From contig CM060201.1 in the NCBI GenBank assembly GCA_030562195.1, positions 28,688,067 through 28,752,066 of the forward strand: DNA of 64,000 nucleotides. Reading direction: 5' to 3'. This DNA comes from Nipponacmea schrenckii. Lineage: Eukaryota > Mollusca > Gastropoda > Lottiidae. The position numbers were made by a program, and so were the translations under genes. The notes beneath the pieces were generated by a model. It was not told the origin of the DNA. It did no database searches and saw only the letters and a program-made list of their open reading frames with translations. This document shows positions 10,435-35,400 of this stretch, piece after piece (position 1 is the first letter of the stretch; the number at the start of each line of letters is the position of its first letter).

Positions 10435-10628
10435 AAAGGGAAAAAAGGGAGGGGGCGAAATGGCAAAGTGGGAAGGGGCGAAACGGGCAAGGGCGCACTG
10501 ACAAAGCGGCGCACTTAAAAAGGGGTGAAATGGGAAAAGGATGAAATGGAAAAGAGGCAAAACGGGAAAGGGGCGAAATGGAGAAGGATAGAAATGGTAC
10601 TAGTTTGGGGGCGAAGTGGGAAGGGGCC
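10435..10628 (-). repeat. Right arm, ~15-bp tandem array (inverted)
   Basis: Degenerate copies of AAGGGGCGAAATGGG, the reverse complement of the left-arm unit. Confidence 0.9.
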
Positions 10629-10872
10629 ATATGGAAAGACCCGATACTTTATAAAATGGATTATTGTTATCTCTGTTTCTTCCTTCTTTCTTCTATTCTG
10701 TTAAAATTGAAAATGTGAAGGTAAGGATTAAAATATTTGTGTGCTTAAAACAATATGTTTAGCATAATATTTGTCATGTTATGTTTTGGAAAGTGATATT
10801 CACAAGAATGAAGGCGACATGTGGTTATATTTCTGCCAATTTCTTACCAAAAAAAATAATCTAACCAACCAC

Positions 10873-11935
10873 CTAGGTGAAAATTAATTTCACTTGTGTG
10901 GAAATAATGTTGAATTAAAAACTTCATTTTTCACAACGGTGAAAATAAGGTGATAAGTCCTGTAGTTTCATTTAAAAACTTTATTTTTCCACTAGGGTGA
11001 AAATTAGGTGAGGAGTCCGGTAGTTTTATTTAAAACTTTATTTTCACCACGGTGTAAATTAGTTGAGGAGTCCTGTAGTTTCATTTAAAAACTTTATTTT
11101 TCCACTAGGGTGAAAATTAGGTGAGGAGTCCGGTAGTTTTATTTAAAAACTTTATTTTTCCACTAGGGTGAAAATTAGGTGAGGAGTCCGGTAGTTTTAT
11201 TTAAAACTTTATTTTCACCACGGTGTAAATTAGGTGAGGAGTCCTGTAGTTTCATTTAAAAACTTCATTTTCACTAAGGTGAAAATCAGGCAGGAGTCCT
11301 GTAGTTTAATTTAAAAACTTTATTTTCACAGGGTGAAAATTAGGTGAGGAGTCCGATAGTTTTTATTTAAAACTTTATTTTCACCACTGTGTAAATTAGG
11401 TGAGGAGTCATGTAGTTTCATTTAAAAACTTTATTTTTCCACTAGGGTGAAAATTAGGTGAGGAGTCCGGTAGTTTTATTTAAAACTTTATTTTCACCAC
11501 GGTGTAAATTAGGTGAGGAGTCATGTAGTTTCATTTAAAAACTTCATTTTCACTAAGGTGAAAATGAGGTAAGGAGTCCGGTTGTTTCATTTAAAAACTT
11601 CATTTTCACTAAGGTGAAAATGAGGTAAGGAGTCCGGTTGTTTCATTTAAAAACTTTATTTTCACCACGTTGTAAATAAGGTGAGGAGTCCGGTAGTTTT
11701 ATTTAAAAACTTTATTTTCACCACGGTGAAAATAAGGTGAATTTTGACCACGGTGAAAATAAGGTGAACAGTCCTGTAGTTTTTTTTTATTTAAAATTGT
11801 TTTTATTTATGAAAATTAAAGTTTTTTGATTAAAACTTATAGGACTTGTCGCCTAATTTTCACGTATAGGTGAAAAATAATTTTTTTTAAATAAAAACTA
11901 ACGGACTTTAGGCCTACCTAATTTTCAACTTTGTT
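10873..11935 (+). repeat. ~57-bp satellite array
   Basis: About 15 units of 55-58 bp. Each contains GAGGAGTCCGGTAGTTT, ATTTAAAAACTTTATTTT and the small palindrome TTTTCACCACGGTGAAAA or a variant. At 11830-11935 the last two units are inverted (GGACTTGTCGCCTAATTTTC). One more diverged unit lies at about 12295-12340, beyond a MITE at 11942-12286, so that MITE split the array. No coding function. Confidence 0.9.
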
Positions 11936-11941
11936 TTTTAA

Positions 11942-12286
11942 AGGGATAATAGGTCTCAGAATGAACATAAAATTTGAAAAATTTAAACTTGGCCAATAAG
12001 AGCTCTATTCATCAGTATATATACCTGCTGCCATAAATGATATAAAATAAAATAAATATGTCCAAGAAACTAAGTAATTAAACATAAATATGCATTTGAG
12101 TATTGAAAAAAACGTTTAATAAATTGATTAAGCGTTTTTCAAAAATGACTTTGTTGTGTGAGTTTTCCAGATTATAAGGAGTACTGTTACTTTATGACAC
12201 CAAGTAAGTTCAATATTGAATATATACTCATATTGACCATTCTTGAGAACTAAAATTTTATTTTCATGCTAAGACCCAGTATCCCT
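11942..12286. mobile_element. TTAA-flanked MITE (family 1), copy 2
   Basis: Begins AGGGATAATAGGTCTCAGAA and ends CAGTATCCCT, flanked by TTAA (11938-11941 and 12287-12290). It shares long internal segments (GGCCAATAAGAGCTCTATTC, TGACACCAAGTAAGTTC) with the other copies. It lies in the satellite array. Confidence 0.9.
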
Positions 12287-12655
12287 TTAAAAAAATTATC
12301 ACCAAGGTGACACTTAGGTGATAAGTCTGGTATTAGCTTAAATCTACAATTTTTGACTCCCTGTGAGAAAAAAAAAACACTTTTAAAAAAATTTATGTAA
12401 TACCCAAAAGGTGTGTTCGACCAACTTAACCACTGAATTTAAGAATTTTTACTGATGCCCCTTGTTGTGACACACTAGCAACATGTGAATGTCTGTCGTG
12501 TGAAACAATTTAAATGAACATCCGGGTAATTTCAAGATGTCAGCCTCCATGAGATAATTTTCGTTCAGAAAAAAATCAGTAAACTTCATTCAGATACAAA
12601 TTAGAAACCATAACATGTCATTCAATAAATTTCACATACTTAACAGACTTATAGG
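12287..12655. other. No gene seen apart from one stray satellite unit
   Basis: After the MITE there is one diverged satellite unit, then AT-rich sequence without recognisable frames. Confidence 0.5.
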
Positions 12656-12776
12656 ATGATAAATTTGAACTCAAATTTTCGTCAACTGAGTCGAATATTG
12701 CTGAAATACAAAATACACCTTTCCACTCAGCTTACTAGATCTAATGCAACTGCAAGTTATAATGATGGTAAATGGA
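12656..12776 (+). CDS. Possible first exon with a mitochondrial-type leader
   Basis: From the ATG at 12656 the frame reads a leader rich in Arg, Ser and hydrophobic residues without acidic ones (RQLSRILLKYKIHLSTQL, then TRSNATAS). That is the composition of a mitochondrial presequence. A candidate splice donor, GATG|GTAAAT, lies near 12767. No following exon was found before the helicase exons at 13786, and no family was recognised. It could be an exon relic, an unrelated upstream gene or chance. Confidence 0.15.
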
Positions 12777-12959
12777 ATTCCAATGGCAAGTACACCTTAT
12801 TCTTTTTCATATTATGCTATTCTTCAGTGATGCAGGCAAAATTTTCCCGAGGGGTACCTAGGCCATTAAGTTGCGTTGTATTACCGGTAGATTTAATTAA
12901 AGGGGCCCAGGCTTTATTTGTTTCGGACAATCATCCGACAGCCTCAAACACATGAAATC

Positions 12960-13785
12960 TTTTGGTTAGCTAATCAGAAATAGTCTACAGAGCTTACCTT
13001 TGAAATTTGAGCCTTCAAATCTATGTGTATCCATAATTATCCGTGTTTGAAAAATCATAATGTCGTAAGAAATCACGAAGGTCCCGCCATATTTGAAAAC
13101 TGTTCGTCTTGATAATCAAAGAGTTATCCTTCCCGTTGTGCAATAGCGGTCATCTATATAAATAGACTACAAGGCATTTTCAATTGTAGACTTTGTCAAC
13201 AGGACACACAATTTTCAGACTGACTGCAGACCAGCCGCGTACAGCACGGAAAAAAAAATGAAAAGTGAAATTTTTTGTTTGAGGTATATTTCAAGGTATT
13301 TTGCGATTTTCTTAGAGCTTGGGTATTTCTGAGGACTGTTTAAATGTAACAAAGGCCCATTACGACCCCTAAAAATCAAGCCTGGGCCTCTTTAAGTTAG
13401 AGGGGAGACCACTGGGATTAAAAAGAGGTGCAAACCACTGGTGAGGAACTTGTAATAGGAGGGAACCCCTGCAAGCCGTTGATATTGAAAAATGAAAAAA
13501 AAGGGGGAGGGATGTCCCACTTCTCCACTGTCCCAAGATTCCATGCTCTTCCCTAAAACTGTCAAAAAACTTGGGTGAAGTCACATAAGTAAAATTTTAA
13601 TGTTGGAAATCGTCAACATAACCACTAAAAAAGGCATTATTGTATTGTTTATATCCAGGATGAAGAATTCGCTAGGTGTGGATGAGGTTCTCTTCAAACT
13701 GAACTCGTGAGTTCAATTTGCAATCAGATAACGTTGCTGAAGTTATATAGTTCCTTTTTTATTTATAAAAATTTTTCTTTTTCAG
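12960..13785. other. No gene seen (upstream of helicase copy A)
   Basis: This is where the N-terminal coiled-coil exon of copy A should be, judging by copy B. I searched for a frame like KEVKEELNEVGKLIEDLL or its end (NDSDWSKE-type) and found none. Some G-rich sequence occurs near 13390-13520 without repeat order. Confidence 0.5.
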
Positions 13786-20555
<6,770 letters not shown>

Positions 20556-20878
20556 AGAAAATTTTTTATGAAAATTGAAGAAAAAATTTCATTCCAGTAA
20601 TACAACAAATGCTGATTTGTGTTAGGTTTGCTTGATTTGTGCTAATGTAGGTTTTCTTGATTTGTGTATATTGCAGATGAAAACAGTCAAAAATTTTACC
20701 TCAGACAGACTGCAAATTTTTTGGGCGTAAGTTCATGGATGGACATACTTGTATTTGAATTGTGCTAATTATTAAGAACATTTCTATTATACTTAAACAA
20801 ATAAAAACATATGAAGATTTTTAAACAAATGCTTTATAAATGAAGTTTTGTTTCGGTTATTTTGCCCAATTTTTTTAG

Positions 20879-21070
20879 GAAAGAAAGCCTAAGAGATTCT
20901 GAATGTAAAATCCATTGTGTTAAACATGCAAGTGGCAAGTAGAGAGAATAAAAGAGACATAATTACTAGAGTGAATCCCACAAAAATATTAGCCAAACAT
21001 TGCATGGAACACATACCAATTTAGTTAAGGCATTCGATACAGGGGAAAGAGAATTGGGACAAATGATTTA
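20879..21070 (+). pseudogene. Broken duplicate of the last exon of helicase copy A
   Basis: After a second acceptor (TTTTTTTAG) the sequence repeats exon 9 almost word for word (GAAAGAAAGCC, AAGAGATTCTGAATGTAAA, TGTGTTAAACATGCA, CTAGAGTGAATCCCA). The fifth codon is TAA and there are small deletions, so it cannot replace exon 9 at full length. It is a tandem exon duplication that has decayed. Confidence 0.9.
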
Positions 21071-21333
21071 TGGAATATAAATTTTAAATTTCATCCCTGT
21101 AATATAGCAGAAGGTTATATGTGATAGCAAAATGTCTACATTAACCTGACTATTGACCTTACTGATATCACAGATAATGAGACTTGTGAAACACTGGAGA
21201 CCTTTTTGGGTTAAGTTTATGGAAATTCCTTTCAAGCTGTAATGCACTCAAAACCATAACTTCTCCTTTTAATGTATGCATCAGTATGTACGGTAGTCTG
21301 AAGTAAAAAAGATTTTAACAAACTGGCAGTAAC

Positions 21334-21339
21334 TTTATT
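21334..21339 (-). terminator. Polyadenylation signal candidate, copy B
   Basis: AATAAA on the minus strand about 180 bp after the stop codon of helicase copy B. Confidence 0.5.
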
Positions 21340-21520
21340 TCAGGTTAAGGCTGAACATAATATTAACAATAGAAAAATATTTTTAAATTTTGTTACTGTA
21401 TTCATAAATAAATTGTCAGGAACTACCATTCACACCACTCCAAATATCTAGTTTAAATTTGAAACCCTGCTACTGTTAAGTTTATCATGGAACACAGACC
21501 ACAACAATATTACACTACTA

Positions 21521-27806
<6,286 letters not shown>

Positions 27807-29974
27807 CTGCAAAAGCATCATATGAGATAATGTGATCTAAGACCCAAGACTATAAGCTTATGGATAGGGATAATAAAGTCATGAAGATTGGGATTAGCTA
27901 CTCAATTCTCGATTTCAAAGTTTCATTAACTTATATGGGAAAAGATTTAGTTATGGTAGTTTGAAGCCATAATTGTTGTCTCCCTTTAGTTTAAATCTCA
28001 TTTAAAAATAAATCAAAACATTTCTAAGAATGGTGTCGGTTGGTTCAGTAGACAAAAATACAAAATTAGCTTCCTTAGTAATTAATACCTTCCATCACGA
28101 TCCAATGCTTTGCACAGTGATAATTTGTGGGCGTAATTGAATGGTATTATTGTAATCCCATTTACATTTTAACTATACTACTGGAGGCTGACATCTTAAA
28201 AATCCCCGGATGTTAGCAAAATAGTCTCACAGTACTCATCCTTTAGAGTTCCAGGAATTTTGTTGGTATCTGTGCTTTAATAAAAAGGGATGTCATGATT
28301 TTCCTTGGGCAGTCCCGACATGCCATGCTATCTAGTAGAAATTTAGTCACTACTGGAGATACCAGAGTATACCACAAGAAGAGAAGTCTGTTAAAATAAT
28401 ATGATTATGCTACACTGTCCTTATATAAACGCGGCATGAACTTTGATCATTCCCAATATATGTTATAAATCATGTCAAAATATAGATAGTATTGGGCATT
28501 TTATCTTTATAATATTATCCATTTTTCCATTTTATTGAAATCCTTGTACTAGTCGTAAACATTTGAAAACGAAAACTGATTCATGGATACAGTCATTTAT
28601 AAATTGTTTGTAGAAGATAGTACCAGTTTACTTCGGAGAATACGGAGATTCAATAATCCGGACGGTTCTATAATTTCTCAATAAGATGCACTCTCCGCCT
28701 CCGTACAAAAGGTTTGCGTTTATGAAGCTTCCCCGTCAATTGCGTACCCCCCCCCCTCTCGCCCCATTAAATTTCTTTGCCCACTATTTGTCACAAATCT
28801 TTAGAAATACTACTACTGCTGCATCATAATATATATATATATTTATCTTAAAATTTCCAATTCTGGAGTAATCGCCCTTTAATATACCTATATTTTTGGC
28901 GGTATTTGTAATTAATATATTAGAGTTGGTAATGTAAACATGAGATGAAACTAAGTCTATACACAATTAATTAAGAACAATATTGTGATGTACTGCCTCA
29001 CCTTCGCTATCACAATGCAATTACTGGGTCTAATACCTTGAATGCAATCGCCCACTTTTCTTGTATCATGGAGGTTTTGCATTTTCAAGGATGTGATTCG
29101 ATTGCACACTATTGAATACAGCCCACCAGAAGCAGAACCGCATTCGGTTACCCCTCGGCTACTTCCTTAAATTTCCGTAACTCTAAAAATACGATCACGA
29201 TGAACGGTGTGGTGCGTCAGAACACTAGACAAAAAGCTGGTTAAAGCTGCCATAAAGATTACAGCCGAGGGCTCTGATTGACTGGCGTGCAATCCAATCA
29301 CATTGCTATGTTCCTTAATAAAAGAAAGGTGGCGATTACATTCAACTTTTTATATACAGTGCGTTATTCAACATTGTGAAAATGGTAATGCCTATATTGT
29401 AGAGATAAAAAATGTTTTAACTGACAATTCTATTGAATATTGTCAATCATAATAAAGTTTATTTACACTGTACTTTGAAATGATGTAATAATAAATGTTT
29501 TGTAATCGACAACTCAGCCAATCTCAGGCCTCCTTTCTCACAAAGAAATATTCAAATTTAAAAGGAAAAACATTTACATGTCTGCTTGAAGAGGATGCCA
29601 CACACATCTTTATAGTGTGCACCAGTTTGGACAGAACGGTATCAAAATTGATAGTGCGAAGAATCGTATCGTATGTGTTTAAAAACGAAATTTATAGACT
29701 TGGGAAGAAGATCTTGAGACATTGTGTACATTTGTGTTAAATGTGACTAAGAAGAAAAAACAGATTTCATATGAACTCTTAAGATAATTGTTTCGCGTTA
29801 TAAAGCCTTCAAAGTGAGGCATATTACAATTTTTTGACAAACTTTTCGCGAATTCCAACAATTTTTGAACTTTTTAAAGTAATTGTCCTGTATTGTGCTG
29901 ATCTTCCTTAGTTCAAGACTGCTATTATCTGCTGTATCTAAAGGAATATTGAAAATATATATGTCCTTTATTCT
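27807..29974. other. Intergenic; promoter side of copy B, no gene seen
   Basis: The first exon and promoter of the minus-strand helicase should lie here, but I could not pick the start codon exon. There are a short C-run near 28747 and an AT dinucleotide run near 28830-28842. Small open frames (for example 29495-29740 plus) have no recognisable features. Confidence 0.5.
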
Positions 29975-31165
29975 GTGAAAGTGAAAACCAGAATGGGAAT
30001 ATTGTCACTGTTGGTACTAGCTTTCATTATCCCCAAGTCTATATCTGATTCATCGTATGAAAGCGTCTTAAAGTTACGAGACGATCTTCTAGCCAACTAC
30101 AGCAGTACTTTAAGGCCACTCAAAAATCAGTCTGAAACGATTGACGTTGGAATGGCGTTTTATGTAGATGGAGTTACCGAAGTGAACGATATCTCGCAAA
30201 CTGTAACTTTGAATATAGTTCTACATTTAGATTGGACCGATGACTTTCTTCAATGGGATAAAGATGAATACGGAATAGAGTTCATCACCTTGGCAGACTC
30301 TGAGAAATGGATTCCGAGGCTAATGGTTATAAACTCGATTAATAAAAGAGCCATATTTTCAGATGACGAACATCCATACATGATTTACTCTAATGGTCAA
30401 ATACAATGGACTCCTGCATCGGTCTTTACATTTTATTGTCAGTTAGATATGTCGTATTTTCCATTCGATGCCCAAACCTGTTCTATTCATATCATGGCTA
30501 TAGATTACAGTCTGCAACAACTCAGCATATTTTTAAAAGAAAAACCGAAATTTGCTAATAAGCAAGAAAATGGAGAATGGGATGTTACCAATTTACAATC
30601 GCTCATCGTAGATGACCCATTGCAAAATCTAACAGGAAGACCTCAACTTAAAGTTGCATTAACGTTAAAACGCAGGCCAACTTTTATTCTCTTGAATGTA
30701 TATTTACCTGTAATAGTCCTTTCATTTTTGAATCTGGCAGTATTTGCAGTGCCCGTTGAGTCTGGAGAAAAATTGAGCTATGTCTTAACAGTACTATTGT
30801 CGTTGGCAGTGTTTATTAGTGTTGTTAGTGGTATGTTACCCACTACATCTACTAATATACCAATGATTACCATCTACTTATCACTGCAGTTAATACTAAG
30901 TACAATATCAGTACTTCTAACAGTATACGTCATCAGAATACATCATAGATCTGCAAAAAGACCAGTTCCATCACACCTGCAATTCTTGGCACGAATTATG
31001 AAGAAGAAAGCCAATAATAAAGTTGATCTTGATAATTCTAACGAGATAAATTATTGGATTATCGTGGCTTTATCAGTTGATAAGCTGTGCTTATATATTT
31101 TTACGACCATTGCACTTTCTTCATGCTGTATGTTGATGTTTATAATCACTAAAGACGAGTTATAG
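29975..31165 (+). CDS. Cys-loop (nicotinic-type) receptor subunit, intronless
   Basis: One 396-residue frame without introns. Signal peptide at about 1-24 (SLLVLAFIIP). The extracellular ligand-binding domain has W87-T-D, N-glycosylation sites (NYS, NQS, NLT) and a canonical Cys loop: C155, 13 residues with FPFD, C169. Four membrane helices follow at about 236-259, 265-286 (M2, preceded by GEK), 296-320 and 369-391. GEK before M2 is the cation-channel pattern. The vicinal cysteine pair of alpha-type nicotinic loop C is absent, and the WxPD motif is WIPR. The M3-M4 loop is only about 45 residues, shorter than usual. It is most likely a divergent nicotinic-like subunit acting in a pentameric plasma-membrane channel; ligand unknown. 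Lack of introns suggests origin by retroposition. Confidence 0.92.
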   Translation: MKVKTRMGILSLLVLAFIIPKSISDSSYESVLKLRDDLLANYSSTLRPLKNQSETIDVGMAFYVDGVTEVNDISQTVTLNIVLHLDWTDDFLQWDKDEYGIEFITLADSEKWIPRLMVINSINKRAIFSDDEHPYMIYSNGQIQWTPASVFTFYCQLDMSYFPFDAQTCSIHIMAIDYSLQQLSIFLKEKPKFANKQENGEWDVTNLQSLIVDDPLQNLTGRPQLKVALTLKRRPTFILLNVYLPVIVLSFLNLAVFAVPVESGEKLSYVLTVLLSLAVFISVVSGMLPTTSTNIPMITIYLSLQLILSTISVLLTVYVIRIHHRSAKRPVPSHLQFLARIMKKKANNKVDLDNSNEINYWIIVALSVDKLCLYIFTTIALSSCCMLMFIITKDEL

Positions 31166-31367
31166 CTATATCAGATTGTTAAAGTTTTGATGACCATAGG
31201 CTACGGTTTATTTCAAAATCGAACTATCTTCAATTAAATTACCTAATTTTCATGTTGTATGTACATTGAATTTCCCCTGTGTTTGTATATTGTGAAACTT
31301 TTGCAAAACCTTGTCTTATTCTATCAGATTCACTTAGACCTCGAGATCAGAAGAGAACTATGTGTGT

Positions 31368-31409
31368 AATAAATATTGACCAGCCATAGAGACAAAATTA
31401 TACAATAAA
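31368..31409 (+). terminator. Polyadenylation signals of the receptor gene
   Basis: AATAAA at 31368-31373 and again at 31404-31409, about 200-240 bp after the stop codon. Confidence 0.5.
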
Positions 31410-32473
31410 TGACCCTGCTTATGATTAATAATATATGAAATAGCAACTGGTTTTTCAGACTAGCTAACTAACTGTAGTAGTATGACTAAAAGTGTTTATT
31501 TTGTCCATTGTGAAATAATTTCCGATAGTTTAACGGAACAAGTCTATGAAACTTTGTGAAAGATTGTCTTGATTGTTTTGAAGTTCTTTCGTAACAGATC
31601 CAGAAGACGCCCGCTTCTAGAAAACGCTTTAAATCACGAGCGCGTAAATACCCTAAAAGACACAGTTCTTGATTGATTTTGATGGTGTGTATGTTTGTAA
31701 TCACTCTTCACCTAGAAACACTCAGGCCTGTGCTTTCACTGGGACTCGTCTCAAAACACCCTAACAAATTAGAGCACTAATCAGAAAGACTTCGAAGACT
31801 CACGCAGAGTCAATGATATCTATACGACCATTCTAAACGAATTTTCATCACAATCCTTCAGGATTGCATTGAGATGTCGATTCACTTTGTTCCTAAGTAC
31901 TTTGAGTTATGCTGTCTCCTGTGAATGTGAAATCTATATACGGTTGATAAAAATAAAATCATAAATTGTTTCTATCTATACTGTTCGAGATTAATTGTGA
32001 ACTTTACATGCTTTATGAAATGCTATAGAAATTATATGTTTTTGTTTGTTCCATTAAATGTAATAGTGAATAAATAGTGTCGAGATAAAAATAGCTTTTT
32101 CATTTTATACTGTATAGTAATGGAATATTAATTTTATTTGATGTTTGTAACACACCGCCCCAAAGTAAATATATATTATTTCATGTTAGTGTCGTCACAA
32201 TTTCATTTGTGGAAGCGATTCAGTAACTGAGAATATCGATTTGGATATAAACCTACGTCATTGTACTTACCTTGTATCAAACTTAAACGACAGAATCCCT
32301 CTATAATCCAATAAATCCATTAAATTAAGTAATCTTTAAAATCGCTCAGCATCGTTTTTCAATAACTACTTAATTTAATCTGAATCAACTTTTCATTCAG
32401 TCAAAAGTAAACTGGTACGGTGAGACTATTATTTCTGTGCTCTTTTTCTTTAGAGGTAAAAACAGTTACCAAG
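31410..32473. other. Intergenic, HSDL1 promoter side
   Basis: No gene or repeat recognised. The sequence ends in the HSDL1 start context CCAAGATGG. Confidence 0.5.
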
Positions 32474-35400
32474 ATGGCGTCGATTGACAGCTTCGAATTT
32501 TTGTTTAGAGAAATTTCACACTTATTTTCATGTTACAGAGACGGTCTTGCATTAATTGGAACGTATTATACACTGAAGAAAGCTTACCAGATATCTAGAT
32601 ATGTTGTCAATGGATTAGCGGACAATGTTCTCATTCAACTTCATTCCAAACGAGATCTAAAAGTTCAATTTGGAATTTGGGCAGGTCAGGCGTCTTTTCT
32701 TTTCAATGTCATTACTTCCAACCGGACGCACACCCTTACTAGATCTATATCTTTAATTATTAGTATATGAAATATGACACAGTTAGTAATAATGATTATA
32801 TTCACTCAATGGTTGAGGTCAATCAAAAATCAATCCAGATTCAAGTAATTTTTACTTTTAAATATAGCATCAATTTTTGAGTGCTTATTGACGTCATCAA
32901 ACACTTAGTTTTGGAGAAATTGCTGGACCCATAGATGATTTATTGAAAAGTGGAATGGTTTAAATTTATTCTATTATGTCCCTGTTTTAACAATCCCTTT
33001 AATATGTGAATACAAAACCCAATGAGAGTATTAGTATGTTTACGTCTTATTTCAGTTGTGACAGGCGGGAGTGATGGAATAGGAAGAGCATACGCTCAAG
33101 AATTAGCTAGTCGTGGTATGAATATTGTTCTCATAAGTCGAGGACAGAAAAGACTTTATGATGCTGCTAATCAAATCAGTAGGTAGTTTTAACTAGAACT
33201 CCAGAGATTTTATCTGAAGCAGGGTCATATTAATAAGAAACATACCCAAAAAAACAACTCTTAATATTTTCTTTAAACTGTATGCCTGGTGCATGCTTTC
33301 AAAACATATCTTTCATATCATTCATTCAAACTTTTCAAAATGATGAACATTTAAAAAAATTTCTGAAAGTTTGGTCTTCAATTTCATTTAAAAATCAAAT
33401 GAAGATGAGAATGCATTTCAGCATCAAATGGTAAAAGCTAATATGAAGGGTGTGGACAGTTTTACTATTTGAAATAAAACCATCAACAGCAAAGACAAAT
33501 AGTGAAGGTTTTATATGAATGTCAAATCTCTATCTTTCTTCATTCTTATTATGATATTGAATTTTAAATGCTTACAGCTTTTGATTATTATTTCATTTCA
33601 GAAAAATTATTTAATGTACAAACTTGTACAATTGCAGTAGATTTCTCTAATACAGAAGGAACTTATGACAAGATAAGAAAAGCTTTAGGTGATAAAGAAA
33701 TTGGTGTTCTAGGTAAGATTTAGTGCAATATAAAATATTGACCAATATTATTTTGGACTACTGGTAGTGAAAAAAATATTAACAGATAAGCAGTATTCAT
33801 ATGCAGTCTTGAAACTTTACCAAAAATAACCATGAATAGAAATATGTTTCAAACTAAAGAGAATTTGGCTTTATGTATTAATTAATTTCTTGAAATTTTT
33901 GGTGCCATGCAGGGTATGATTACTTTTGTAGACACCTGATACTGTGTTTCATTATGAAATACTAACTCACGTATGATTGGTACCATTCCTCATGCGAAAA
34001 GTTCAGTGTCTACTACTTATGTTTTGTCATTTTTGGGGGATTTCAGATTTTGCTTTGCAGCTTCTGTTGTTAGTACTTGGTTTATTTATTACCGGTAATG
34101 ATAAAAAACATTTCAAATTTATCATTGGATCTGTTGTAACTTAATTATCACGCAATTTATTTTCCAGTAAACAATGTAGGAATGATGTATGATTTTCCAC
34201 GCTATTTTCTAGATGTTCCTTCCGAGGTAGGTACACACTTATCTTAATTTTTTGTGTTTTGATTCAATTGAAAAATGAATTTTGGGAAAATTTGCAAGCT
34301 TAGTCTTGAGTACATAGTCTTAAGTACCGGTACATATAATTAATTTGCTTTCTTAAACCATAATTCCTTCATTTTACTATAATAATAACTTATAAAAACC
34401 TCTATTTTCCAGAATCTCAGTCAAATTATACAAGTGAATTGTACAGCTGCAACACTGGTATGTCTATATTTCTTAAATTTCTCTTTTAGGGTACCTGTTC
34501 AATGCATTACACAATTTTTTGGCATACTTTTCCAAAATATTAAGGAAAAGACATTGATTTTTTATCATAAAGTATGATATTTAAGTTTTTTGTTAGCAAT
34601 TATCCACGAAAGCACTGACTCTTCATAAAAAGCCCATAGCTCAACTATTTGAAATTCCCAGTAAACCTGTGACTATGGAGGGGGGTCTTTGCCAGAAGTA
34701 TTGAATAAGTCATTTTCGAAAAAGAAAGTTTGAATGATGACTGTTGTGAAAAAAAAAATGTTGTAAAGTAAACTATGAATATCTCTACTTTGTAATAAGT
34801 AGATTGACTTTAAAAAAGGTGTTTTTGTACTTGTGTAATGTTGAAATATGACTTTGTAAAGTTGAGACCCTGATTTCAATTTTGAATTTGTGAATACTTC
34901 TGGCAACGATCCCCCTCCATATGTGTAAATTTCAGTAGCTATTGTGTGTATTATGTAAAGTTTTATATTTATTATAGATGACTCATATGGTTTTACCTGG
35001 TATGTTAAAAAGGTAAGATTGTATCTCTTTACATAGCTATACAGTATATTACAGTTTACAGTTCTAGCCTTTGTATATGAATATTATGCTTCTGTGTGCA
35101 CCATTTAGATATTTAAACTTTTATGGTTCTTGCAATTCTAAAATTTATATATCATTCGAGTCAAATGATATTTTCTGCAGTGATGTCAATATAGCCAGTG
35201 TACCATTCGTAAAATCCATTCATAATACTGGACAGGTAATCAGTATTGTGTCTATGAGTGTATTTGATATAGATGGAAGGGTTGGCTGTGTTGAATGTAT
35301 CCAATGAGGCTTGAAACGCTTACCCATCTGAGGCATGTAATTCCTCTGAGTGAGCCTGACTGAACATGTCTAATTATACTGATAATCTTATTTGTAAAAA

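Larger units (their letters stand above)
9571..10628. mobile_element. Foldback-like element with tandem-repeat arms
   Basis: The left arm (9571-9798) is an array of a unit of about 15 bp, CCCATTTCGCCCCTT with variants. The right arm (about 10435-10628) is the same array in reverse complement. Aligned from the outside inward the arms share order as well as unit: CCCCTTCCCAC, TCGCCCC, AAACTA and CCATTTC occur in the same sequence at both ends. The spacer of about 640 bp has no gene. Terminal inverted repeats built of short tandem repeats are the hallmark of foldback elements. Open frames through the arms are by-products of the repeat. Confidence 0.65.

Noticed and set aside
33179..33182. HSDL1 exon 2 ending at 33182 (AGTAG|GTAGTT)
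   Set aside because: It would place a stop codon at the start of exon 3; the donor at 33178 keeps the frame and the family sequence.
35071..35307. Plus-strand frame of 78 codons
   Set aside because: Lies in an HSDL1 intron, no recognisable features.
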